Positions 39,700 to 51,719 of a stretch of DNA of 64,000 nucleotides are shown here, one piece after another. The position numbers were made by a program, and so were the translations under genes. How positions within the stretch are numbered: the first letter of the stretch is position 1; every line of letters begins with the position of its first letter. Origin of the DNA: Phoronis australis (Eukaryota; Phoronida; Phoronidae); contig NMRA01000021.1 of assembly GCA_002633005.1 (NCBI GenBank), positions 574,388-638,387 of the forward strand, written 5' to 3'. Under the pieces are notes generated by a model. The model was not told the origin of the DNA, made no database searches, and saw only the letters and a program-made list of their open reading frames with translations.

Positions 39700-41690
39700 G
39701 TCAGGGGAGTATTCTAGCTATAAAGATTTGATTGAGTGTTCGGCCCGTGAAAAAGGGCGCACTTTCCCAATTACAGGATGAAACTGATGTTGCAGTGGTA
39801 TGAATTCACGAGAACGATCACCAGATCAAGGGTGTGCATGCATTGACCGTCAAAGTTGGGTTGGAGAGCATTTTCGTATTCTAGTACCAGGAGTGCAGAC
39901 CCACTCTTATCGTAGTGGCCTAGAACGTGAAAACATTCGAAGTGATGCTCTTTTGAAAATAGGGAATACCATGCTAGTGATCAAGTACTGGCCGGTATTC
40001 AACTCCACCTGCACAGCGTTTTACCCGCGAGCGCGGGGTTGCAGGTATCGAATACGCCCTCTGGATGATCATACAGAAAACATTTTATTTCACCGACAAC
40101 GTCCTTTTAAATCATTCATCAGATTACTCGATCTCAACTTCTTCCGTACTCATGTTAGAGTTGATTTCTGGATTTGGTAAGAACGGGCAATTTTTTAATG
40201 CTAACTAAGTTGGTTTGTCACGGCGTGTCATTTTATGAGCAGGCCATGTAGTTGACCGTGGAGTATAGGAATATGTAGATACGCTACTGTGCGACAAAAT
40301 CAATCATTACACACCAGCATCATCATACCTGGTCTAATATTCCCATTACACCTCTTTCTTGACGTTTTGCATAACTCACTTTCCTCTATTCAATGAAATT
40401 TATGGACTCCGAGAGTGAAATACGCAATTTTACATAATTGAATTGCATACAACTTATGGGTAAATTAAGTGCTGTTGAACAAAACGCTGGCAGCCAGTTC
40501 CACCTCATAGTCACCTCATCTCTCGAGTCGTAAATGGCCTTGAAAGCTTTTCGAGGCAACGGAAACAAAGCCTTCATAGTAAGGGAAAATTTGAGGCTTG
40601 TTTTGTAGGGGCTAGTCATGATTTTGATTCTTCAGAAAGCAAAACGGGAGGAAATTTAGTTTTAAGATTATTGTATTGTAAATATTTCTATGGGATTATA
40701 TCGTGAGTTTCTTTGAAACAAAATGGAAAATGTCTCCTTTGTTGTCCACAATTGCAAACAATGTCACACAGAAAGTTTTAAATTGGTGCAATCGACAAAT
40801 ATCACAAGTTACAACACAGACAGTCAAACAATACTGATGAGAGTGCTTTATCTTTAATTGGTGCGGGTCTAGATCTTGGTAACTTTGTTCGAAACTTTCC
40901 CTGGTGCCACCAGATGTAATTTTTATAGCTAGCTTTATAAATTCTACAACAGTATTCCTCAGAAGGAAGAATGATCAGGTGAGTATTGATTTTTGAGGTG
41001 TTCAATTAAAGCGGCCTAATAATTGTAAGCGGTAGGCTACGGGCCTCGAATGCAAACTATCAGGGGTAATAGTTCGCCTACGGTGGCTGGGAAAAGACAT
41101 GTTAATTAATTTTTCCTAACTCAAGCGCCCGACTTATAACTCGAGCGCTCGACTTGTAAGTCAGACGCCCAATTTAAGTCACGATCATGAAAACGAGGCT
41201 AATCTTGAACACATGAACGACAGACATCTATTATGTAGCGTTGAAATGTAGCTCATTACACCGGTTGCAGTGTAGGACTTTCAGAGATGTTTACTAAACT
41301 CATTTCTTCGGGTAGTAGTATGAGTTATCCTGATCAATAAGTGAAGTGTATGTTACCGTGAACAAGAGACAATGGAACACATTTACGATGGTTTTGTTAC
41401 CAAAGAATTTGGACTCTGGAAAATAGCATATTCGTGACAATGAGATAATGTTTATTTTGAGCGCCCGCTGTACATGTATAGTTATCACGGTAAATATTCG
41501 AGAACGAAAAACGGGACTACATTGAAAAGCGGAACTTGCGGATAAAGTGAGACACATTTGGTTCCAAGGCAAAATGCAAGAGTAAAATGTTCGCCGCAAC
41601 ACACAAAAACGTCCCGACAACGTTTTTTGTTGTGGAACGGGAAACATAACAATAAAAAAATCAAAAGTACCCGGCGGTGTTTTTTTTCTT
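39700..41690. other. Spacer between the LINE relic and the kringle gene 3' end
   Basis: Unique sequence. A plus-strand frame at 39800-40180 (126 codons) has no recognisable motif and no visible splice or promoter context. A row of short palindromic GAGCGC/GACTTGTAAGTC-type motifs lies at 41120-41180. Nothing else is supported. Confidence 0.35.
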
Positions 41691-41696
41691 TTTATT
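41691..41696 (-). terminator. Candidate poly(A) signal of the kringle gene
   Basis: AATAAA on the minus strand about 290 nt after the TAG stop at 41986. It is the first canonical hexamer downstream. Confidence 0.4.
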
Positions 41697-41985
41697 TTAT
41701 CCGAACGGCATACTCTCGTGGAACTCGTGTCCGATTCGCGAGTAATCGCAGCTTGCTGGCAAGATGAGCAAAAGTGCTTTGCCAATCACCCTCACTAACC
41801 ATTAAGTTTTGTTGTTGTGAAACATGATCGGTGTAATAACCAATTTTTCATCATCGATGGTTCATAGAGTACAACATTTACGATATAGTTCACTCGACGC
41901 CAAGTCAACACCCTGATGCTCGCCTGCGCCCTCACTAGGCGGTTGTCTTGGAAATTTTAGTGCTGAATTCCTCAACTGTCGATTC

Positions 41986-44900
41986 CTAGTCTCTGAAAGT
42001 GATACACATGTCGTTACCTTCTGAGAACGCAACAACTGAGCAGCAGCGATTTTTTCTACAACTGTTCAAACAATGGATCCTGCTTCGGGCATGTTCAGAG
42101 TGTATCTTCTGAACTTTCTTGGTGCTTTTTAGAGACACGAAGGTGTCACTAGTAACACGAGCGTATATTGTAACTTGCCCAGGGTTTAAATAGTTCAGTT
42201 CTTCACAGGAGGCTGTCGCAGAGGATGTCTGACAAACTTTCGTACAGCCTGTAAAACATGACAGATATTTTTACTTCTAAAATCTATTGACATATTCACA
42301 CAAACACTAGCCCATTTAAATTGTCACCACATTTCGGTTGGTCATGTATCCGGCTATCTTAAGCTGTTGCAAGCTTACAGCGTTTTTAGAGGCACAGGCA
42401 CGGGTGGTCATTGATTAGAACTATTTTCATAGACAACGGTTGTCGCGAGAAATGACCGACCGAAACTTCGTGACAATATCATGAAATAGCTTTTAGATAT
42501 CATTTTACTACGCCACCGCCTCAAATAGGTTCGAGAAAGCTTTTCATTATTTTCAGCATTCTAATGAATGACGGTTACAAATACTTACACATCTACCTCA
42601 CTGCTTCGTTACCGGGCTTTAAACATCAGTGTGAAAATTTAGCGTTGAGTTAGGCCAGGTACTAAGTCCGGATATAGCGAGAACAATTGTAATCGACAAT
42701 TAATGCTGCGTTTTGTTAAAAGTGCGAAACGTTATGTCTGATGTTACAGATTTTTCATGTTCAGATTTCAAAATTGAAACGACCGCTATCTTAAAGAGCC
42801 ACGTTCATGGGCAATGTGTAAATTAAAATCCAAGTATCAGCCGCATTAGCTGCAAAACTGGACTTAATACTTAATATAACGATCTCCTGAGGATGAGCTG
42901 ATAGGGCATCATATATGGTTAGAGAATGTGGTACCGTTTTCTGGACAAAGATTCATTATAGATTACGCGTTATTCACTCACAAAATGGTACTGGACAATA
43001 GTCCCATATCACTGAAGGGTCAGTTGTAAAACACCAAGGTGACTTTCTCCGGTATGCGTTCCTGCAGTAGTTTTCAACTGTGAATGCATTACTCTGTATA
43101 TTATGAGTATGCGGAGTCTGTGCATCCCATCTCTGACACGTCCTTCCCGACCTTGTGACTGACATGGTTCCTTGGTAATCCTCGCCGGACACAAGGAACT
43201 TACATTCATGGGCGTCTGTAATAACTGTTGTAGAAGGAGGTCGATTATGGCATTGTTTATTCGTTTGACAAATGGCCGCCAGTAGTACAAACATGTAAAC
43301 ATTAAAATTTGCAACTTCGTTTCCTCGAAACATTCAGACACTGGTATGTATCACAGAAAGTCGAGAAAGTAATTTAGTAAACTGCGACAGCGTTTTCGGC
43401 AGTTCGTTTTGAACAATTTTATCAAAAACTTGGTCGTGTCATTAATAAAGGTGTTTTGATATAAATTTGTAAATTTACCTTTGTTTTTCACTACCTTTAA
43501 GTAAAAATTCATAACGACGAGATGTTGTCAGCTGTAGGTCGGTATCATTTTCAAAATCAAATTGTAGTCATTTTCTGCTTTCAGAAAATATATACTGTAA
43601 TGAATTGAATTCACTAGTTCTGGAAATATTTGGCTGCATGTTGGTCAGGTAAGTCATGATCTTACGTAATACGCGATTGAATCTCTTTAACAAAAGTTCC
43701 ATCAGTCGAGAAATAACTTTAAAGTGAACTTTTTGAAGATAGCAATCGACCTTACATTTGAGTTTTCTTTGCTATCCAAATTTTTTTAGTTTATAAAAAG
43801 AAAAGATCAATGTCCTTTAAATATGGTGGCCATTTTGAGGTCGTCCCTGTCATCCTCGGTCCCCACGTTCCCGCATTCAACTAATCCCAAACTTATGCTA
43901 AACCGTCCCGTTGTTCCCCGGCGTTATGTTCCCCAGTATTGTTCGTCCCCAGTTCCGCCCCATGTTCTCCCAATTCGATGGTCCCAGGTCCCGATGTTCA
44001 TTCTGCTTCTTAGAACAAGTCCAAAATTAAAGTTAAGTTGTAATTCAGAATTGACATTAATTTTCCGAGCTTGTTGTAGGGTAGAATGGTGCGCCTTATT
44101 TGTCTGAGCCGTCATGTAAAGAACGGTGACTAAAAGGTACACTAAGAAAAACATAATTCGCATGACTTCGCTCACTTCTAATCAATGGCACACGTTTAAA
44201 TGTTTGTACGTTGCTTAGAGATAATGAAGTAACAAGATCCTGTGTAATTTGCATTTCCTATGCTGCATATAGACGAAGTTTCATAACGGCTAAATCGTCG
44301 TGAGAGACCGTCCGGAGTTGGTATAAGGTGCAACTCCGGACGGCTTGGGGTCAACAGAAAAACACATTTTAACTGTGAGTCTACGCCAAAGTAATGAACG
44401 AGAGTAGTTCTACTTGCTGCGTCAGCTGCAGGTATGCTTATCTCTTTTATGACACACAATGTGTGACAGGGCAAAGCATTTTCAAAATAATGTGGATAAA
44501 TCAGTGGAGTGTGAGACCCCTGAGGCCCCTGTCAAGTCCTCACGACAATTCTACGTTATGTTCACATATAGGCTGATACGTGGATGGGGGCCAGTTAGAT
44601 TTCTATATCTGTTTGAAGAATTTTCCGTAGACATTTCACCTCTATGGAAAACCGTGAGCTTACCCGAGCATAATGGAACCGGACAGTATTGCCATCTGAC
44701 GGAAGGATTTGCTGTGTAGCACCATGGAGATTCGGCATTTGCTAACCCCACATTTCGGCAGAAGTTTTCATGTACTCCTTCGAGATTGTCGTGAGTGTGT
44801 GGGTGTTGCGTATCCCATCGTTGACATGGTATGCCCCACAAGGTAATATTTATTGTTCCGTTGTACGAATATCCCCTACTATCGTGCTTACAATCTTGAT

Positions 44901-47900
44901 AGCCTGTGAAAACATCACACATGTTTTTACTTGTAAACTCTGTTGATCTACTTACGCATACTTTAGCCTATTTAAATTGGCACCTCGTCATTTATCCGAC
45001 CATCTTCAGGTGTTGCATTCTTACAGCGTTTTAAGAGGGTCATGAACAGGATCTGGTATGTTCTTGGTGGTCATAGATTAGCACATTTTTCTTAGAGCAC
45101 TGCAGGATTTGAACATCGGACCTTTCGATTTGCAGTGTGGCATTCTATAAAACCTGAAGATGTCAGGAGAAATGACCGACCGAAACGAAGTGTCAGTATT
45201 AACGGGTTAAAGGTGGGAATAGATTTTAGAAATTATCTTACGACGTCACCACTTCACACAGGTATCAGGAATCGTTGGTTTTTCATAATTTCCAATATTG
45301 CAATTAATGACAGTATCGCGGAATTCTTACACATCTACTCCATTCTAAAAACATGATCGCCACCTTAGTACAAAAAGCTAACGCTAAGTTTTAGCCAAGT
45401 CGTAAGTCCGGTCGTAACTATGACGATCGTAGGCACGACTGTAATGCCTACTTGATGCTGCGGTTTTCATGAGTGCAAAACGTTATAACTGAAGTTACTC
45501 GTTTTTCATATTCAGATTTCTAAGTTAAAACTGCCAATGTATGCAGGAGCCACGTTGATGCGCAGTGAGTAAATTAAAGTAGAGGTTTCGACCATGTTAG
45601 CTATAAAACTGGACTGAGAACCTTTGATAAAACGTCTCCTAAAGTTGAGCTGAAATACAGGCATTATATCTGGTTAGAGAATATGATGTCTTTTTCTGGA
45701 CAAACAAAAATTCATTGTCGATTACACATTATTTACTCACCAGAACAAAATGGTACTGGACAATGCTGCCATCTCACTTTAGGGTCAGTTGTGTAACACC
45801 AGAGTGAATTTGAACCGTCTGGGTTCCTGCAGTAGTTTTCAATTGTGTACGTGCTTAGTTTAGAATGTTCATGAGGAGTCTGTGTATCCCATCTCTGACA
45901 GGTCTTTCCCTCCCACGTGGTTGACATGGTACCATTGTAATCCGTGCCGGAGGCGGTGAACTTACATTCACGGCCTTCTGTAATAACTGATGTCAAAGAA
46001 AATCAATTATAGCATTCAGTTGTTGACTCGCAGATTCGTTTTGGTTTGCTTTCGACGCAGTTCACTCGCTACTTTAAGATCGGCAAGTTTTCAATTGATG
46101 GGGGATACGCGGAATAATGTCTCGTGGGAAATTACTTCAGTCATCCACGCCACTCTCGGTACGTTTTGTGTATTTCTATACATGTATTATTATTACACGC
46201 TGTTATTTTTCGCATTTTGGTAATACTCTTGATTTTTAGAAGTACAAGAAGTAAACCAGTCAGGTATGGGAAAAGATAATGACTTATTAATTAAATTATA
46301 TGTATTTTGCTTGTGGCATAATCATCAAGAACTGACAAAGGGCTTTGTAATGATATAGCTCATAATGCAATTTGGCTGAAAAAACGGCGGAGTTGCTAAA
46401 AGTTTCAATGACAGTCAATTCCATAGCAAATGCACGCAACGAAACAAACTAATGCAAACAACTCTCATGCAGCCACACGATCGGAGTGGGCATTTTGGGT
46501 CTAAATTTCTATCAGCACGCGACACCAGAAATCGCCATGACATCATGCTAAACATGCAAAAAGGCATAAACGCAAAAATAGACATTGTGTGTGACTGAAA
46601 TCCTTGATAAAACGGATAAATTTGAATTTACTAAAGAAGAAATTCTTCGTATTAGTTTACTCACATCAAGTAAACTTTTTCCCAATCTCAACAACATCAT
46701 CTCGCCATCATATCGTAGTTCTGAAATTGGCGCGCTTTTGATGGCTAATTACGCTTTCTTGCGTAACGCTAAAATATCTGCAAAACTAAAAAAGGTGGCA
46801 AGCACCAGCGCGCTCATTAGAAACAATATTTGTCAGCTCCGTACGACTTTATTCATTCGGAACACTTCTGATATTTTCGTAGCCTAAGATTTCTCCTCGT
46901 AGTTAGGTGAACGTTTTCTGCGCATGTACGAGAGGTCACGTGACTGTCAAGTTGGAGAATGAATTTCCTGTACGGCTGAAGTTCGCACATGCGCAAATCA
47001 ATTATGTTCACCTTCTAGGGCAAAATTACCCGCGGTGTTTCGTTATCGTGTATATAATTATATAGTATGTAGCGATGTACGCTCTAATGTCATACGGAAA
47101 TTGAGGATCATTGTGTCCAACTATCCTGGACACGAAAGATTACATTCACGGCATGAAAAATAAATTTACAGAAATTAGCAGTGTCACGTTGTTCCCCGTG
47201 TGGTGGGTGGGCGCAGGTTATTACAGACCGGTGCCAATAGCTTTCGGTGCGACGATTGACTGAAGACTCGTTCGATTGAATAACTTTATCAAACTCGACC
47301 GTACGATCACCAGCTTACTCAAACAAAATGTCCGACGTATTGTCTGTTCTCCGGCCAGTGCTGCGAAGCCTTGACTTTTTGTTATTGACTTCTGAGACAC
47401 TTTCAGCAACTCAACTGTAACTCTCCAGTAACTGACTGGTTTTCAACTTTTAACTGACTGCTACAAACCCGTGCTTGGATATTTATACTCTGAAGCAGTA
47501 TTCTAGAACTTTTTACCAATTCAAGCACGGAATCCACGCAGTCATTCTACAAACATATACCAGGCTCTAGAATGTTCCAGATTACATTAATCACTTACAT
47601 GCTAGATTCTTTTAGAATATTTCACTCCATTCTGTAGTAAACAAATTACATCGTCAGTGTGCTGACCTCAGGGGTCATGCCCGTTAATAACACAAACAGA
47701 ACAAAAAACAAAATACTTAAACTAAGAAGAGTGTCAGCCCACTCCTGACAACGCACCCCTGCCAAAGACAAAATTACTCTATAATTTTCTAACACAAAAT
47801 CATCTGACACAGATAGATAATCTTCTCCGTTTCTAAGGTGCTCCCTGACTTGACTCTGTTAGACGACTTAAATAATCGGCACCAACGTTAGACTTTACCG

Positions 47901-48818
47901 GGATGTCCTCATACATGAAATTTATAAATCTGCAGCGCTATTGTCAATCGCATAACTTCGGGGCTTTCAAACTTGCAGCGCTGTGGTCTGTCTGCACAAC
48001 GAATTCCGTCCCAGATAAAACTGGAAGCGGCGAAGACTGTCGCCAAACACTCTTTCTCTTCTGTGAAGTAATGCCGCTCGCTCTCTTTAAGCTTTCGGCT
48101 GGCATACGCAATAAGGATTGTCCCATCGTCAAACTCCTGCAGTAAAACTGCCCCTAAACCATCGTTTGATGCGGCCGTCCTGACAAGCAGTCAGGCCGAA
48201 TAAAACTCACAAGCTCTGTGGTAGGAGCCACACGCCCTGTCGCTGACATGAATCCCAAGCGTTAAGTGATAGAGTTATTAAAACATATTTAAATGGTTAA
48301 CACTCTAGATTTGACTTCAGCGCCTTGTGACCAATTTACTAAAATAAAACGGATTTTACTGGTTTATTGATCTGGTCGAAGCAAATAGCTTCAAAGGATT
48401 TATTCCATCAAACAGTAATTCAAAACTGGAGATTTCAGCAGTGAAACCGATTTTGTCCCTTCAAAGAAAAATACATCAATGAAAAAAATTTGAATGACTC
48501 AAGATATAGAAAAAGTATTCCGAGAGCCCTTCTTTGATTTGCTGAGTTATACCAGGCAAAGACGAAAACGGAAATCATCAAAATTACACAAAACTAAACG
48601 ATAAATTAAGATTATGTCCGACCACTGTATTCACTGATGAAATGTTTTGAAGTTGCATTATATTTCATCTTGTCTGCCACCCATCCAAAGGATGTCAGTC
48701 AACAAGAGCGATCTGTTTACCAGTAAATAATAAAGGAAAACTACCTTTAACTATACTTACCAACAGCACAAAACAGCGCCAAAAAACACCTTTTCAATCC
48801 CAATAGAAACTTCGTCAT
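41986..48818 (-). CDS. Secreted three-kringle protein with C-terminal PAN/apple-like domain, five exons
   Basis: Exons in transcript order are 48818-48761, 45986-45741, 44903-44664, 43224-42982 and 42248-41986. All four introns are GT-AG and phase 1, and lengths sum to 1050 nt (349 aa plus TAG). Exon 1 codes a signal peptide (MTKFLLGLKRCFLALFCAV). Exons 2-4 each code one kringle with six cysteines and the conserved CQRWD, ENYC or ENFC, (S/P)WC and CPVP blocks (Cys27-Cys100, Cys106-Cys180, Cys189-Cys263). The last Cys of kringle 3 is coded across the splice: T at the end of exon 4 plus GC at the start of exon 5. Exon 5 carries a Cys-rich domain ending HCLNSCRKNRCCSVVAFS, then MCITF, the CxxxC...C...C pattern of PAN/apple modules. 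Kringle and PAN modules bind proteins or glycans in plasminogen- and HGF-type proteins; no protease domain is present. Additional exons inside the long introns cannot be excluded. Confidence 0.85.
44308..44343. other. Perfect 13-bp hairpin in kringle-gene intron 3
   Basis: CCGTCCGGAGTTG (44308-44320) and CAACTCCGGACGG (44331-44343) are exact inverted repeats around a 10-nt loop GTATAAGGTG. The arms are much more GC-rich than the flanks. It lies between the exons for kringles 2 and 3. Confidence 0.8.
46905..47013. mobile_element. Small MITE with AGGTGAAC termini (kringle-gene intron 1)
   Basis: The 109-bp segment starts AGGTGAACGTTTTCTGCGCA and ends TGCGCAAATCAATTATGTTC followed by ACCT. The termini are imperfect inverted repeats sharing AGGTGAAC and TGCGCATGT. 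It has no coding capacity. I saw no second copy in the window. Confidence 0.6.
47182..47750 (-). mobile_element. Ty3/gypsy LTR (minus orientation)
   Basis: Read on the minus strand the segment starts TGTCAGGAGTGGGCTGACAC at 47750 and ends TGACA near 47182, so TGTCA/TGACA are the short inverted ends. A TATA box (GTATAAATATCC, 47489-47478) lies mid-way, as in LTR promoters. It follows the RNase H relic in the right order for a 3' LTR. It sits in intron 1 of the kringle gene, in the same orientation as the gene. Confidence 0.7.
47830..48190 (-). pseudogene. Ty3/gypsy RNase H relic
   Basis: Minus-strand reading gives ASNDGLGAVLLQEFDDG, then IAYASRKL and YFTEEKECLA, the Ty3/gypsy RNase H core. 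Frame changes then lead to FVVQTDHSA and VKSNVGADYLSR, the connection motif that precedes integrase. At least two frameshifts are visible. No integrase lies between this and the LTR only 80 bp away, so the element is internally deleted. Confidence 0.8.
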
Positions 48819-49452
48819 TTTATCAGAATAAAAATTGGCCAACATGTATAGTCTGCTGCAACTTCTAGATCCCAAGCAAGGAACGTGAATACTTCATTTG
48901 GTTCTTGTTCCCCAATACATTTCGCATTTTGGGCCGCCGATCGATTTAAACGACAATGGGTTCGTTCGTGCAACACATTTGCTAGTTGTCGCAGAGTGGT
49001 GATCAGAATTGAAAAAAATTATTAATTAAAACAAATTAGAACTTATTGACAACGGATATTCACCGAACGCTGGACATGATAAATTGTTTACTGCAACCAA
49101 CAAAAACGATCGTAAAATCAACAATAGTCGTTATTAACAAGAGATTCTAGCCATATATATAAAACATCAAATGTGTGATTAAAATTGAATAGCCGCTTTA
49201 AACGAGCGTGGGGAGAATTCTCATCGCAAATAGAATCATGCGATATCCGCTCAATATTTAGTTCCACGCAACCCTCGTGGGGAATGTGAATACAATGGTG
49301 AGAACTATGGATCCACCCAAGCGCTCTGGTAGGTACATGGTCACTCAGGATTGAGACTGATGTATCGTGGACCGTTTGGAAGAAAGTGTCGAGCGAGACT
49401 TTGCTGGCCCCTTGACCTCAACAAGTGATCATGATTCGGAAGGCTCCAGTAA
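48819..49452. other. Upstream region of the kringle gene
   Basis: Unique AT-rich sequence. A minus-strand TATATATA motif lies near 49155, about 335 bp before the kringle-gene ATG. This would fit a TATA promoter with a long 5' UTR, but AT-rich sequence makes chance likely. Confidence 0.25.
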
Positions 49453-50282
49453 TCGCAAATTGTTTCATTTGTTGGCATTGACGAAGATCCAGGAAGAAAG
49501 GATGTAATTGAGCTTACGAAAAACAAACACTGTATTTTGAATGGTAGGATAGACAAGGCAAAAAATAATTATACATCAGTGACTCACAAAGGTCGAGCTG
49601 TTGCGGATTACTTTATAATGCCTCACCTGTCACTACAAAGCTGCAAAACTGACCAGGTTATAACCTGTACAGAAATGATCAACCAGCTTAACTTGCAAAA
49701 ACTTTTTATCCGAAGTTTAGGACCACAGTGTACTTATTTCAGATTTACGAATTCATATTCTAATTGTGCGTTGTAGCAGGGAATTTGGAACTAGGACCAA
49801 TGCTATGAAATCAGATGAATTTTCACTAAAAAGTCGAGAATAATGTGAATTTGGCCAAGCTGTGAGAGGCTATTGAGCAATTTAACAATCCGGCGAACTT
49901 GCACAATGACATTGACGATTCATGTGATAAAATGTGCAACCTGATTCACAAAGAGATGTCAATTTTTGAAATGAAATTTGAACTGAAAGAACTAAAAACT
50001 AAAACGTGTTTCAGGGTTACAAGCCACTTTGATTCGACGAGTTACATTTGTGAAATTCCATGGCTGATAAAGAAACATTTACCTAAAGAAAAAAACGGAA
50101 GAAAGCGTAAAAATTTTCATTCCAATTACATAAAGGCCCGTTTTGAATTTGATAAGAATTATAGAACTGAATTTCATAGAGAAAAGTTAGGTCCACGAGG
50201 GAAATCATACACAAAAGATTTGCAAACTCTCTTGAAAGAGCACAATTTGGGCCCAAAAGCCGGCGGAAAAACATACTACTAA
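49453..50282 (+). pseudogene. LINE endonuclease-domain relic
   Basis: The frame 49453-49776 has a LNGR core, then NNYTSVTHKGRAVADYF, the C-terminal part of the apurinic-like endonuclease/exonuclease/phosphatase domain of LINE ORF2. An in-frame stop ends it. A second frame, 49899-50282, continues with an NDIDDSCDKMCNLIHKEM segment and a basic region ending GPKAGGKTYY, like the linker between endonuclease and reverse transcriptase. The polymerase motifs are not seen. Stops and frame changes make it non-functional. Confidence 0.6.
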
Positions 50283-50980
50283 ATATTCCAGCTGAGAGGA
50301 GAGAGGCAAACTTTTCTGAACTTAAAATATTGCAAGAACTTTTTAAAAATGGTCAGATTCGCTATTTTTGAAACACAGATGAAATAAACAAATCTTTTAC
50401 CCCAATACAGTTTTCAAATTCTCTGCCCCTCAAAATACATATGCGAGTGTGCGTTCAAAGAAGTCGTCTGGCTGCTGCTTACAATCGCCCTTTATTTACA
50501 TCAAAGACCAAAGGTCACGTTTTCCGTGTAAAGAAAATATGCTAGGTCTAAGTCTTGACATACCAAATAAGGAGGCGTGCTTTGCCATGTGGTAAAAAAT
50601 CGACGAAGTGACGAGCAGTTGAAAGTTTTTGTTTTGAAATTTAAAACTAAAGGAAAATGCTTTGACAGCAAGAGAAATTCGCTGAATCAATGTGTGCTCT
50701 TTTGACCGTCATCAGCAAACTGAGTGCACGTTGAGTGTCCACAATGTTAAGCAAACTTTAGCTTTCGAAGACCATTTTAACTCTTTTTCAGTCTCAACCA
50801 GTAAACATCTTCAACAGAGTTGAGTCACAAGACGAGGCATGGGTCTATTACTTTGATCTTGAATCAAAAGTCCAAGCCAAACACGCTGTTATTCTAAGTC
50901 CCGAAATGTTCAAGTTCGGAGCCTCTGTTGGCAAAATGGTTGATTTTGGGTCTTCGGATAGCGAAGGAAAACTTGCCGTC
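50283..50980. other. Spacer after the LINE relic
   Basis: AT-rich sequence with many stops in all frames. It may contain more decayed LINE sequence, but no motif is recognisable. Confidence 0.3.
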
Positions 50981-51510
50981 GCTTCCCAGCCGCACGGCCA
51001 CCACCGGGCAGCTCGGACCCTGCCTCCCGGCTTCGCTCCTTGGCCGCGTGGCCGCCTAACCGTCATCCTGGCCAAGGCGCGCTTAAGTCTGAGTGGCCGT
51101 TGGCTCTAAAATTCGCCGGCCTCAAGTTGGCCCGGCCGCCTCACCCACCATGAGTCGTACTCGTTTGCCGTGAGCCACGCAGCCGCCTTTGCTGGCAGCT
51201 TGACCCAGCCCGCCTTTACCCACCGCGGTGGAGTCGTCGTTGGCACTGGCCGCGCAGTCGGCTTCGCTGGTACCTTGGCCCTGCATGTCTGACGTACTCT
51301 GAGTGGTCTACGGACCTCAGCCGAGCAGCTGACTTCACCGGCAGCTTGACGCGGCCCTCCTGACGTATTCTGAGGGATCATCTGTCCTTCGCCTTGCAGC
51401 CAACTTCATCGCCAGCTTTTTCTGACCCAGCCCGCCTCCACCGTGGGACTTTGCCGGCAACTTGGCTAGCTGCCCGCCTTCGTCGTCTTCCTTGGCTGCG
51501 TTGATGATAT
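50981..51510 (+). repeat. GC-rich degenerate tandem repeat
   Basis: This block is much richer in G+C than any neighbour. It repeats a theme such as TTTGCTGGCAGCTTGACCCA and GCCCGCCT, with variants TTCACCGGCAGCTTGACGCG and TTTGCCGGCAACTTGGCTAG, spaced roughly 60-110 bp. Open frames run through it on both strands, but none has a recognisable product or splice context. Confidence 0.5.
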
Positions 51511-51719
51511 ATGGTACGATGTAAAGTGAAAAGTAGCATCTTAAGTCGTCGATTTAAAAGACAGATTTTGTTTCGCGAGTTAAACCCGCCGAAACGGCCT
51601 GAGCCTGCACCACCGCAGTTCTCGATTTCGGGCCGGCAACCGCGGGGTACAAATCTTCGAATCGGCCCTCCACCAACCTGGGGGCAATTGATACGTGACT
51701 ATGCAGTCCCCGACTTCCG

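Noticed and set aside
39800-40180. 126-codon plus-strand frame
   Set aside because: No recognisable domain, no promoter or splice context; frames of this size are expected by chance in 64 kb.
41300-41785. 161-codon minus-strand frame
   Set aside because: It lies in the presumed 3' UTR and flank of the kringle gene and has no motif, splice partner or repeat relation.
42974-42982. TGT GAG TGA taken as the normal end of the kringle gene
   Set aside because: The GTGAGT donor here is homologous to that of exon 2, and exon 5 continues in phase with a Cys-rich domain. Read-through is kept only as an alternative form.
43225-43333. Upstream extension of the kringle 3 frame containing MFVLLAAICQTNKQ as a possible alternative signal peptide
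   Set aside because: This stretch aligns with the intron end before kringle 1, including the ATAAT and ACAxCAG acceptor, so it is intron.
43924-44175. Minus-strand frame starting MSEVMRIMFFLVYLLV, signal-peptide-like, between kringle exons
   Set aside because: No donor follows in the right phase, and the sequence resembles the intron end before kringle 3. Exon 1 at 48818-48761 already gives a signal peptide in matching phase.
45090-45135. B-box-like GTTCAAATCC on the minus strand as a tRNA or SINE
   Set aside because: No A box at proper spacing and no cloverleaf pairing.
46585-46887. 100-codon plus-strand frame in kringle intron 1
   Set aside because: It begins at TTG, with the first ATG halfway through, and it shows no motif.
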